Source: Thalassoglobus polymorphus
GTDB taxonomy: Bacteria; Planctomycetota; Planctomycetia; Planctomycetales; Planctomycetaceae
NCBI RefSeq assembly: GCF_007744255.1
Contig: NZ_CP036267.1
Location: 5,716,001-5,780,000 of the forward strand
DNA: 64,000 nucleotides
Reading direction: 5' to 3'
Made by a program: the position numbers and the translations under genes. This document shows positions 51,211 through 59,523 of this stretch, one piece after another (positions within the stretch are counted from its first letter, which is position 1; each line of letters opens with the position of its first letter). The notes beneath the pieces were generated by a model, which saw nothing but the letters and a program-made list of their open reading frames with translations, searched no databases and was not told where the DNA came from.

Positions 51211-54048
51211 ATGAAATACAACGATTTGATCGTCCTGGTTCCTTGCCATAGCCTGGAAGATTTCCCAACGGAACTTGGAGAAGAGGCCGCTGCCAGTTTG
51301 TTGAATGCTTTTTCGATTCTCTGGCATCCTTCGCTTCTTGCATCAACTGGTGCGTTTCCGAAATGGGAGCGTTCCGATGAGTCGTTGAGTGTGCAGGACA
51401 ACCGGCTGGTCGTCGTTCCGACTCCTTGTGACGAGTGGGTTCCCGCAACTTGGGTTGAACGTGCACGTCGTGAAGGCTGCGTGGTCATCAGCGGGGAACA
51501 CGACCGAGAGAAAATGCTTCATCAGGCATTGGAACCACTCGAATTGGAGCAAGCGGTCGATTCAGAACTTGTCGCCGACTTTCTGGCGCTCGGGACTGTG
51601 TACCTGCAAGTTGAACTACTGACTCGTCACATGCGGAACTTCAGCCATCTGGATGAATCGCACATGCAGCGAGAAGCGATCGCTGCTGCACAAGCTGCCA
51701 TCAATCATGATCTTGAAGCGACACGCAAACACTTGAGCCACTGCTTCGAGATGTTGCTCGAATGCCGGGAGCGATTTTATCCGGTTGCTTGCTATCTGAT
51801 TGACTTGTGTCTGGTAAATCCAGACTTCGCCAGTGATGAATTAAAAACGCTGGTTGAAAGTTCCGCGCCGACGAACCTGCTGGCCACAGCTGCCGACTGG
51901 GAAACCATCGCCGAGAAAGATGCCGCTTGGTCTCAAACGATTGGTGACTCAATCAAAGCGGGAACTTTGGAACTGATCGGCGGAGAACAGACAGAGCTGC
52001 CGACTCCGTTGATGGCACTCGATTCAACGTTATGGCAGTTGCGTAAAGGACGGGCCACACTTGAAAGGCTCTTTGATGCCAAGCCAACAACTTGGGCACG
52101 CAAACGCTTCGGTCTGGGAAGTCACCTGCCACAAATCCTGGATCGACTCGGCTACACAGCCGGGCTTCATTTCGTCATGGACGACGGAATCTATCCGGAC
52201 GATGAACAAACTCTCATGCGGTGGGAAGGCTCCGACGGGACTGCGATTGATGCCTTCAGCCGCATCCCACTCGCTGCGGACAGTGCAGGGAGTTTCCTGA
52301 GGTTCCCGGTTCGGATGGCTGAGTCGATGGACTACGACCATACCGCAGCCGTTGTGTTCGCACGCTGGCCGAAGATGAAAACTCCCTGGCTGGAGGATCT
52401 GCGACGTGCCTCAGCCTACGCTCCGGTTCTTGGAAAATTCGTCACCTTCTCCGAGTTCTTCGAGACGTCCGACTCTCAGGGACGGATGTCCGACTTTAAC
52501 ACGAGCGCGTACTTTACGCTCGACTTGATTCAATCGGTTGCGAAAGAAGAAAAGAATCCGATCAGCCGCTGGACTGAATATTGGGGCCGACGGAGACGCT
52601 TTGAATCAGTTGACTGGGCGAAACAACTTGTCAGCCTATTGAGCAAAGGAGTCGGCTCGCTACCTGAGGAAAACAAACTGGAGAGCTTGCTCGAAGCTGC
52701 TCATTCGGAGGCGAGCAGCGAAACTCTCACAACATTCGATAAGGAACTTGCAGAAACCGAGCAAGCTGTCGAGAAAAATCTTTCTCGAATGTTCGCCAGC
52801 AAAGGGCAAACCGGAAAAGGAATGTTGCTGGTCAACCCTCAATCGTTTGCTCGTAAGTCTCTGATCAAATGGAAAGAAGGCCAACCGGGGACCGATCAGG
52901 GAATTCTTCAACGACAGGTCAATCCCTCCGGAAGCTATGCACTTGTCGACTTGCCTCCTTGCGGATTCCTTTGGGTCTCTGCGAATGGTGATCAAACGCA
53001 GTCGCCTGTCGGCAAAACAGCGATGGCAGAAGAGTTGACGTTGCGGAATGAACTGTTTCAAGTCGCATTGAGCGATGTCACCGGAGGGATCGCCCGTGTC
53101 TCGACATACACACGTAGCCCGAATCGTGTGAGTCAGCAAATCGCTTTTCGATTTCCGCAAGAGCGAACAGTCGTCGTCGAAGATGGTGAAGAACGTGAGT
53201 CGTTCAAGACCTACTATTCATTCATGCAAATGCGGGAATCCCGCGTCCTCAGTGCGGGACCGGTTGTTGGCGAAATTGAAACGATTGGCGACTTGGTCGA
53301 CGGTCAAAATGATGAAGTTGTCGCGACGTATCGGCAGGTCACACGCGTTGTCCGAGGACGTCCGAATGTCGATGTTGAGATCGAACTCGACCTGAAAAAG
53401 ACTCCCAGCGGAGACCCGTGGACAAACTACATCGGTTGCCGATTTGCCTGGAAACATACCACGGCATCGCTGACCGGCTCCATGCAGCAAGCTGCCCATG
53501 CTGTCGGCAAGCAACGAATTGAAGCGCCGCAATATCTGGAGATCGCGGACGATGATTTTCGCACCACTATCCTCACGCCGGGATACCCGTTTCATCGAAA
53601 AACGGGTGACCGCATGATTGATACGCTGCTGATCACTGAAGGCGAGACGAAGCGGAAGTTCCAGTTCAGCATCGCGGTTGATGTCAAATATCCGATGCAG
53701 GCACACCTCGATGCGTTCTCAGAACCACTGGTCATTCCAACTGACACGGCGCCCCCTGAAGGGGGGCAGCAAGGCTGGCTGTTCTTTGCAGGGGCTGCGA
53801 ATGTGTTGCTGACACGGATTTTGCCCACTTACAAAAATGCAGAGAAAACAGGTTTCATTGTTCGACTTCTCGAAACCGAAGGTCGCACAAAAACATTTCC
53901 GCTAAAATGCTTCCGCACCCCGCAAGCGGCCCGGCAAGTTAATTTCCAAGGTGAAACCATTCACAGCTTACACGTCCAGGACGATCAGGTGATGGTTGAA
54001 ATCGCTCCCTATGAAATTTGCGACGTCGAACTGACATTTGATTCGTGA
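51211..54048 (+). CDS. Glycoside hydrolase family 38-like protein
   Basis: This is a large protein of about 945 residues from ATG 51211; a GTG at 51184 would add nine. The N-terminal region has VLVPCHSLEDFPTELGEEAA, and the middle shows ELIGGEQTELPTPLMALDST followed by LHFVMDDGIYPD. This layout recalls the GH38/GH57-type barrel, in which a catalytic Asp sits after a Gly-Gly segment. A beta-rich C-terminal half begins at about residue 560. No signal peptide is seen. Planctomycete genomes carry related proteins, but I cannot name the substrate; an alpha-mannosidase-like role is only suggested. The next gene starts 20 bp after it, so they may be co-transcribed. Confidence 0.65.
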   Translation: MKYNDLIVLVPCHSLEDFPTELGEEAAASLLNAFSILWHPSLLASTGAFPKWERSDESLSVQDNRLVVVPTPCDEWVPATWVERARREGCVVISGEHDREKMLHQALEPLELEQAVDSELVADFLALGTVYLQVELLTRHMRNFSHLDESHMQREAIAAAQAAINHDLEATRKHLSHCFEMLLECRERFYPVACYLIDLCLVNPDFASDELKTLVESSAPTNLLATAADWETIAEKDAAWSQTIGDSIKAGTLELIGGEQTELPTPLMALDSTLWQLRKGRATLERLFDAKPTTWARKRFGLGSHLPQILDRLGYTAGLHFVMDDGIYPDDEQTLMRWEGSDGTAIDAFSRIPLAADSAGSFLRFPVRMAESMDYDHTAAVVFARWPKMKTPWLEDLRRASAYAPVLGKFVTFSEFFETSDSQGRMSDFNTSAYFTLDLIQSVAKEEKNPISRWTEYWGRRRRFESVDWAKQLVSLLSKGVGSLPEENKLESLLEAAHSEASSETLTTFDKELAETEQAVEKNLSRMFASKGQTGKGMLLVNPQSFARKSLIKWKEGQPGTDQGILQRQVNPSGSYALVDLPPCGFLWVSANGDQTQSPVGKTAMAEELTLRNELFQVALSDVTGGIARVSTYTRSPNRVSQQIAFRFPQERTVVVEDGEERESFKTYYSFMQMRESRVLSAGPVVGEIETIGDLVDGQNDEVVATYRQVTRVVRGRPNVDVEIELDLKKTPSGDPWTNYIGCRFAWKHTTASLTGSMQQAAHAVGKQRIEAPQYLEIADDDFRTTILTPGYPFHRKTGDRMIDTLLITEGETKRKFQFSIAVDVKYPMQAHLDAFSEPLVIPTDTAPPEGGQQGWLFFAGAANVLLTRILPTYKNAEKTGFIVRLLETEGRTKTFPLKCFRTPQAARQVNFQGETIHSLHVQDDQVMVEIAPYEICDVELTFDS

Positions 54049-54067
54049 ACATCAAGAGCGAAACAAG

Positions 54068-54622
54068 ATGAAAACGCAAATTCAAAATTGCACACTTCAA
54101 CTTGTTCAGGGTGACCTGACGAATCAAAAGATCGATGCCATCGTCAATGCTGCCAACTCTTCACTGGCGGGAGGCGGAGGTGTTGATGGAGCGATTCATC
54201 GGGCGGGTGGTCCGTCGATTATGGAAGAGACCGACGCTCGCTACCCGGATGGATGCGAAACCGGAAATGCCGTGATCAGCTCAGCTGGAAATCTTCCCTG
54301 CAAGTTTGTGATTCATACTGTTGGCCCGGTCTGGCAAGGCGGAATCCGGAGAGAACCGGAGCTGCTGAAAAGTGCGTACCACAACAGCTTGCAACTGGCA
54401 GTTGACCACCAGTGTGAATCGGTGGCATTTCCTGCGATCAGCGCCGGTGTTTACGGCTATCCGATGGATCTTGCAGCAGCGCATGCACTAATGAGTGTCG
54501 CTGAGTTTTTGAGAGAACATGAAGCCCCGAAGCTTGTACGTTTTGTTCTGTTTGACAGCGGTGCATACGGGGCCTTCTCACACGCCTTGGAAAACGTCGC
54601 GAAGATCGTACAGAAATGGTGA
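54068..54622 (+). CDS. Macrodomain protein, O-acetyl-ADP-ribose deacetylase-like
   Basis: This is a 184-residue macrodomain of the YmdB/MacroD type. VQGDLTNQKIDAIVNAANSS, then GGGGVDGAIHRAGG and VIHTVGPVW are the ADP-ribose-binding landmarks. FPAISAGVYGYPMDLAA is the second conserved loop. The catalytic Asn and Asp lie in VNAANSS and GGGGVDGAIH. It should remove ADP-ribose or acetyl groups from O-acetyl-ADP-ribose or mono-ADP-ribosylated proteins. The ATG 20 bp after the GH38-like stop is preferred. It has no visible antitoxin role here. Confidence 0.93.
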   Translation: MKTQIQNCTLQLVQGDLTNQKIDAIVNAANSSLAGGGGVDGAIHRAGGPSIMEETDARYPDGCETGNAVISSAGNLPCKFVIHTVGPVWQGGIRREPELLKSAYHNSLQLAVDHQCESVAFPAISAGVYGYPMDLAAAHALMSVAEFLREHEAPKLVRFVLFDSGAYGAFSHALENVAKIVQKW

Positions 54623-54674
54623 AGGCCGCTCGCCGGACACGTGCAAGTGTCCGGCGAAAATTGGCTTCGTATTC

Positions 54675-54799
54675 TACTGGAGCATCTTTCGAATTGGCGT
54701 ACAGGTTCTGCCTCGTGGCGAACAGCAATTTGAGAGATGAAACTCGTTCTTCACGGGGACCTCGTTCTTCACGGGGACACGGTAGAGCAAACTGCTCTA
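54675..54799 (-). repeat. Family-2 palindromic repeat with an internal tandem duplication
   Basis: It reads TACTGGAGCATCTTTCGAA to GAGCAAACTGCTCTA. The 18-bp block CTCGTTCTTCACGGGGAC is present twice in tandem (54743-54760 and 54761-54778), so the copy is longer than the others. Read on the minus strand, its first three bases TAG are the stop of the KDPG aldolase gene. Confidence 0.85.
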
Positions 54800-55444
54800 C
54801 AATCCGCGAGCTTCTTTCATTTTCTCAACGTATGCTTTGGCGAGTTCTTCGACTCGCTTCATGTCCCCTTTTTCGAGAGCCTCTTTTTCGACAAGTGCGC
54901 TTCCCAGGCCGACAGCACACGCACCTGCTTTGACGAAACTCGGTAATGTGTCGAGATTGACACCTCCTGTTGGAAGCAATCGAATTTGCGGCAACGGACC
55001 GTGAACTGCTTTGAGGTACGACGGCCCGCCAACATCTGCGGGGAAGACTTTGACGATGTCTGCTCCAGCTTCCCAGGCTGTGAGAATTTCGGTTGGAGTA
55101 AACGCCCCGGCCATCACCACTTTACTGTACCGTTGACAAAGCTTGATGACTTCGACATTCACCGTGGGAGTGACAATGTACTCCGCTCCAGCGAGGATCG
55201 CGGCTCGTGCAGTTTCTGGATCGAGAACGGTGCCTGCTCCGAGGAGAACCCGATCGCCGATGTTGTCTCGCAATTGCTTGATGATGTCGACGACACCAGG
55301 AACGGTGAACGTCACTTCGATCACATCAATTCCTCCCGCATACAACGCCTCAGCGACCTCCAGAAGTCGATCTCCGTTCGAGGCGCGAATGATCGCAACC
55401 AACCCCAGGTCGAGAACACGTTTCAAATCCGTTTCTTTACTCAT
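54797..55444 (-). CDS. eda: KDPG/KHG-type aldolase
   Basis: The product has 215 residues. A class I aldolase of the 2-keto-3-deoxy-6-phosphogluconate/4-hydroxy-2-oxoglutarate family: catalytic Glu43 in VIEVTF, LGAGTVLDPE, and Schiff-base Lys132 in ADIVKVFPADVGGP, followed by LPTGGVN (phosphate loop). It splits KDPG to pyruvate and glyceraldehyde 3-phosphate or acts on a related substrate. The ATG at 55444 is chosen; 22 residues before it in the longer frame are not family-like. The gene ends in TAG, which is the first triplet of a family-2 repeat. It is a single gene; no sugar dehydratase is nearby. Confidence 0.92.
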   Translation of the reverse strand: MSKETDLKRVLDLGLVAIIRASNGDRLLEVAEALYAGGIDVIEVTFTVPGVVDIIKQLRDNIGDRVLLGAGTVLDPETARAAILAGAEYIVTPTVNVEVIKLCQRYSKVVMAGAFTPTEILTAWEAGADIVKVFPADVGGPSYLKAVHGPLPQIRLLPTGGVNLDTLPSFVKAGACAVGLGSALVEKEALEKGDMKRVEELAKAYVEKMKEARGL

Positions 55445-55473
55445 CGTTATGTTTGCCAAGTTGAATAGGTGTC

Positions 55474-55555
55474 TAAGAATTGATCCGAAAACCCGGATTT
55501 GGCCTCTCAAACAGCGAGGAAGCCTTTCTGCGCAGAAGTGATCCGATCGATTCTA
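55474..55555 (-). repeat. Family-1 palindromic repeat, diverged copy G
   Basis: TAAGAATTGATCC on the left and GATCGATTCTA on the right, with CTCTCAAACAGCGAGG in the centre, match family 1 with many changes. It starts 29 bp before the aldolase ATG in a divergent gap. The rest of 55445-55807 holds no gene that I can support. Confidence 0.65.
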
Positions 55556-55807
55556 AATGTTCTGTCTCTTTCCTGCCCAGCAAAGACCGGGCGAATCGAT
55601 GGAATTTTCACCAGAGATGCTGACTTAAATCAGATGATATCGACAAATTGCTCCAACGGACAACACAAAGAGAAATGGACTCCGATGCATCTGGACTTTT
55701 CAATCTGAAAAGGACCGACACGTAGAAAGTGACACAACGATTGGAATTGTTTCGCAGCTTTGACCATAATCAAAGACTTCAACCTAGAACTTCATCTGGA
55801 GATAATG

Positions 55808-56512
55808 ATGACTCGATTTTCTACGTGCCTGTTCGCAGCACTTCTGTCTGTCAACCTTTTTGCAGCAGACACAAAAACTCTGTTTAACGGCAAAGATCTT
55901 TCTGGCTGGGATGGTGATCCGAGACTGTGGTCAGTGAAAGATGGTGCAATTCACGGAGAAACAACTGCCGACGTCAAAGCGAATGGAAATACATTTCTGA
56001 TTTGGCAAGGTGGAAAGCTCGATGACTTTGAGCTACGTCTGACGTTCCGCTGCACAGAAAGTAATAACTCTGGAATTCAATATCGCTCACGCCATATCAC
56101 AGAAGGAAAACCTCGCAACCAGTGGGTCGTGCGTGGCTATCAACATGAGATCCGAAACGAAAACAAATTCCCCAACGTTTCGGGATTCATTTATGACGAA
56201 GGTGGCAAACGTCGGCGAATTTGCCTGGCTGGAGAAAAAGCAGAGTGGAACGAAGATGGGAAGAAAGTCCTCGGAGAACTGATTGACGCTGAGGGATTCG
56301 AGAAGCTCTTCAAACTGAATGAATGGAATGACGTTCGAATTGTCGCCAAGGGAAATCACATTCAACACTACATGAACGACAAACTGATCCTCGACTTCAC
56401 CGACAATCACCCTGAACTTGCACTGTCTGAAGGAATCCTTGCTCTGCAACTTCATGCAGGGAAACCGATGTGGGTCGAGTTCAAGGACATCACATTGAAA
56501 GAGCTCAAGTAA
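55808..56512 (+). CDS. DUF1080 (3-keto-disaccharide hydrolase-like) secreted protein
   Basis: This is a 234-residue protein. The signal peptide is TRFSTCLFAALLSVNLFAAD. The mature part shows TLFNGKDLSGWDGD, WSVKDGAIHGET, FELRLTFRCTESNNSGIQYR, YQHEIRNEN and a C-terminal ILALQLHAGKPMWVEFKDI: the concanavalin-like DUF1080/PF06439 family, some members of which cleave 3-keto-glycosides. The ATG at 55808 has GGAG 6 nt upstream; ATG 55805 is one codon longer. The protein is exported. The Gfo/Idh/MocA enzyme elsewhere in the window belongs to the class that often makes such 3-keto sugars, but no direct link is shown. Confidence 0.93.
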   Translation: MTRFSTCLFAALLSVNLFAADTKTLFNGKDLSGWDGDPRLWSVKDGAIHGETTADVKANGNTFLIWQGGKLDDFELRLTFRCTESNNSGIQYRSRHITEGKPRNQWVVRGYQHEIRNENKFPNVSGFIYDEGGKRRRICLAGEKAEWNEDGKKVLGELIDAEGFEKLFKLNEWNDVRIVAKGNHIQHYMNDKLILDFTDNHPELALSEGILALQLHAGKPMWVEFKDITLKELK

Positions 56513-56519
56513 CAAAGAG

Positions 56520-56597
56520 TATGGCAGTCCGGAAACTTGTGGAATGACCGCTTCTCAGTCTTTGAGAGAGCAATTTCAAGTTTCAGGATCAGTTCTA
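56520..56597 (+). repeat. Family-1 palindromic repeat, copy H
   Basis: It reads TATGGCAGTCCGGAAAC and ends GGATCAGTTCTA. It starts 8 bp after the TAA stop of the DUF1080 gene, so it is again a repeat at a gene end. Confidence 0.82.
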
Positions 56598-56704
56598 AAC
56601 ATTTTCGTAGACGAACGCTTCCCGCATCAGTCAGCTTGTGCGGGGAGCGTTTGGTTTTCCATACACGACATTCCCCTGCGATCCTTCAACGTCGAGGATG
56701 TTTC

Positions 56705-57757
56705 ATGTCGAACTCAGTCAAGAAAATCGCTCTTGGAGTTTCACTGGTCGCTGTTCTCATCGCGGCGTGGATCAGCGTCGTCCGAAGAACTGACGATGCA
56801 CTGATTGTCTACTGTGCGCACGATTTAATGTTTGCCGAAGAAATCCTTCATGATTTCGAAAAGGAAACCGGCATCAAGGTGATTATTGTCGGCGATACAG
56901 AAGCAACGAAATCATTGGGTCTGGTGCAACGCTTGATTCGTGAGAAGAACAACCCGAAGTGTGATCTCTTCTGGAACAATCAGGTGCTCGGGACGATCGA
57001 TCTCGCTGAGCAAGGAATTCTTCAACCATACAAAGGTCCGGGATACGAACGAATCCCAAGTCAATTCAAGGACCCGGAAGGCTTGTGGACAGGGTTCGCT
57101 GGTCGGATGCGTGTGTGGATTTACAACAACGAAACCGGGACCGGTGACGAGAAAGCCATTGTGGAACAGTTTGAAACCGGCGACTTGTCGCGCATGGCGA
57201 TTGCCATGCCGATCTACGGTACCACGCTTTCGCACTTCAGCATTCTCTGGCAAGATCTCGGCGAAAAGGGAATGAAAGCATGGTTCGAAAATTTGCAACA
57301 ACGTGGATGCAAAATCGTTCCGGGGAATGCGACGGTCAAGAATGTCGTCGCGGAAGGAGTTTGTGATATTGGCTGGACAGATACCGACGACTTCTTTGTC
57401 GGATTAGACGATGGAGCTGATGTCTCAATGTTGCCAATCCGAGCGAATGGAAAAACAATCTGTCTGCCGAACAGTGTTGCGATCATTCGTGGAACAAAAA
57501 AGGAAGACGATGCCGCCCGCCTTATGGACTACCTGCTTTCGGAAAAGATTGAGTTGGCTTTGGCGAAGTCCGCAGCTCGGCAAATTCCATTAGGCCCCAT
57601 CGAGAGTGGCGACTTACCAGACGATGTCATACCGCTCGCAGAGTGGGCGAAAGAATCGGTCGACATGACGCAATTTTATCAATCGCGAAACGAATGCTTG
57701 AAGTGGCTGGAGTCCGAACTCTTAGAACAGAATCCCGATTCTCGTCTCCCTGAATGA
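56705..57757 (+). CDS. ABC importer substrate-binding protein (Fe3+-type SBP fold)
   Basis: The product has 350 residues. The N-terminal KIALGVSLVAVLIAAWISVV is a membrane anchor or signal without a lipobox cysteine. The mature part starts LIVYCAHDLMFAEEILHDFE and FEKETGIKVIIVGDTEATKS, typical of iron(III)/2-aminoethylphosphonate-type binding proteins. C-terminal AKSAARQIPLGP matches the family's late motif. The Tyr pair that binds iron in FbpA is not evident, so iron is unproven. It is the first gene of a three-gene importer: permease 215 bp downstream, then ATPase. Confidence 0.85.
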   Translation: MSNSVKKIALGVSLVAVLIAAWISVVRRTDDALIVYCAHDLMFAEEILHDFEKETGIKVIIVGDTEATKSLGLVQRLIREKNNPKCDLFWNNQVLGTIDLAEQGILQPYKGPGYERIPSQFKDPEGLWTGFAGRMRVWIYNNETGTGDEKAIVEQFETGDLSRMAIAMPIYGTTLSHFSILWQDLGEKGMKAWFENLQQRGCKIVPGNATVKNVVAEGVCDIGWTDTDDFFVGLDDGADVSMLPIRANGKTICLPNSVAIIRGTKKEDDAARLMDYLLSEKIELALAKSAARQIPLGPIESGDLPDDVIPLAEWAKESVDMTQFYQSRNECLKWLESELLEQNPDSRLPE

Positions 57758-57819
57758 TTTCATTCATCCGGAGAAAAACAGGATACCACGAGAGAGTCTG
57801 CGAACACCATTCCTGAAGA

Positions 57820-57900
57820 TGCTCGATAACAGTTTTCGAAGTTGTGCTCGGGCTCTGCCTTGTAGCGAGCAGCCTATGAAGCCATGAAGGGACTCTCCAC
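57820..57900. repeat. Degraded family-2-like trace
   Basis: GATGCTCGATAACAGTTTTC and TCTGCCTTGTAGCGAGCAG followed by TATGAAGCCATGAAG resemble family 2 and share the variant tail with a trace at about 0.9 kb. It is too diverged for a firm call. Confidence 0.4.
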
Positions 57901-57972
57901 CGACTCAACAAATATCGCAAAATGTTCCGGAAACGACTGATCAAGCCAAGAGATTGAAAGAAATCATAAACG

Positions 57973-59382
57973 GTGAATTGGACGGAAGCACTCATTTGGT
58001 CGGCCGGTCGAAGTTTGATCCTCGCGATCATCGGGACGGTCATCGCCAATGGGCTTCAGACTTGGCTTCGCGGTTTGAGCGGAGCTAAGAAAAAGAGAGC
58101 ATGGGGCGGGTTGCTGTTGCCGTTTTTTGCTCCCTCTTTGATGACCGGTTACTGCTACCGCGACACGGCAATGTCATTGATTCATTTCCCCTGGGCGAAG
58201 GAAATTCTGTATGGCCTGATTGTGATGATGCAGGCGGTCCCGGTAGCAGTCATCATACTTGAGTTTTCCACCAGTCCAGCCACATCTGCCACAGCTCTCT
58301 ATTCCGGCGGACTCATGAAGCTGGCATCGACTGAGCGCTGGAAGCTCTTTCTGACCTCCCGATTTCAGTACTCGTTAGCAGCGTTCGGTTTGCTGTTTGT
58401 GCTCTCGTTTCAGGAGGCAGACCTGGCTGCCTTGATGCAAGCGTCGGGGTGGACCGAATGGATGTTCACGAAGCACGTGGGGGGACTGGCACTTCAAGAG
58501 ACGATCTCTCTAACCCTCTGGCCGATACTGATACAGATTCCGTTCTTGGTTCCGATCGTGCTCTGGTTGGGAAAAGCAGGAGATCGGAATTCCAACAAAA
58601 TTGAGCGATCGACCGTCCCTCAGCTGGGGTGTGACTGGCTTTGCACGACGTGGATTTCGCTTGCCATTGCCATTGTGGTGATTGTTCCAGGCTCACAACT
58701 GATTCGAGGGATCTTCATCGGTTTCGGAAGCCTGTTTCTTCAGCCTTCGACTTTTCGGGAACTGAGTGACGCACTTCTCATTGCCGGAACGACGACGGTG
58801 GGAACATTAGGGCTGGCGATGGCATGCCGTTTTTTCCTGATTCAAAATGGATCATTCGCCCGTCGCTGGTTGCTGTTTTGCCTGTTAATCCCGGGATCGA
58901 TGGGGAATTTGGCATTAGGTTTGATGCTTGCGGGGATTTTTCAAACAGAACTATTTCAGATTGCGTATGACACACCAGTCCCCCTCATACTGGGGGAAAT
59001 CCTCGCAATTCTGCCGCGTACCTTAATCCTATTACACTGCTTGAGTCGCATGAATTTCCCAGCTTCTGAACATCTTGTCGAGATGCTGAAAACCTCACCT
59101 ATTGTGCGCCAACGTGATCAGGCGATTGAGCTTGCGTGGCAAACACGAGGAAGAATTCGGTTCATCACGGTGGCAATTGTCGGGTTCTGGGCGTACTTCG
59201 AAGTGATGCTTCCGTCGATTCTGGCGATGCCTGGATTGGCTCCGGTCGGTTTGGTGTTGTACAATAATCTCCACTACGGTCGCATCGCAGCGTTGGGAGC
59301 AAAGCTCGCTTTAGCGTTCATGTTTCCGTTCCTGATCGTTCTCGGAGTTCTCCTGTTGCGCAAAGTTTGGTCTCGTCTTTAA
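57973..59382 (+). CDS. ABC importer permease with two fused membrane domains
   Basis: This is a 469-residue inner-membrane protein with about twelve hydrophobic helices in two homologous halves. It is like FbpB/ThiP-type permeases, in which one chain replaces a dimer. The cytosolic EAA-like loops lie near MKLASTERWKLFLTSRFQ in the first half and AIELAWQTRGRIRFIT in the second. The start is a GTG at 57973. It lies between the binding protein and the ATPase gene and should form the pore of that importer. Confidence 0.87.
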   Translation: MNWTEALIWSAGRSLILAIIGTVIANGLQTWLRGLSGAKKKRAWGGLLLPFFAPSLMTGYCYRDTAMSLIHFPWAKEILYGLIVMMQAVPVAVIILEFSTSPATSATALYSGGLMKLASTERWKLFLTSRFQYSLAAFGLLFVLSFQEADLAALMQASGWTEWMFTKHVGGLALQETISLTLWPILIQIPFLVPIVLWLGKAGDRNSNKIERSTVPQLGCDWLCTTWISLAIAIVVIVPGSQLIRGIFIGFGSLFLQPSTFRELSDALLIAGTTTVGTLGLAMACRFFLIQNGSFARRWLLFCLLIPGSMGNLALGLMLAGIFQTELFQIAYDTPVPLILGEILAILPRTLILLHCLSRMNFPASEHLVEMLKTSPIVRQRDQAIELAWQTRGRIRFITVAIVGFWAYFEVMLPSILAMPGLAPVGLVLYNNLHYGRIAALGAKLALAFMFPFLIVLGVLLLRKVWSRL

Positions 59383-59523
59383 TTGAACCAGGAAGCGGGT
59401 CATTGGTCGAGGAGAGGCAGAAAGATATGCAGTTCTCATTTTCCTCTACCCGTTTTTTCCACTCACTACTCACTTTCAAAGAATGGTTCTCAAGAACCTG
59501 ACCTCTTCGACGAATCAGATGGC

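Noticed and set aside
8613-56597. CRISPR array from the recurring 80-105 bp repeats
   Set aside because: The repeats are scattered over tens of kilobases, far longer than CRISPR repeats, with no regular spacers and no cas genes.
56705-57757. Naming the binding protein as the iron carrier FbpA
   Set aside because: The overall fold fits, but the paired tyrosines that bind iron were not found; substrate left open.
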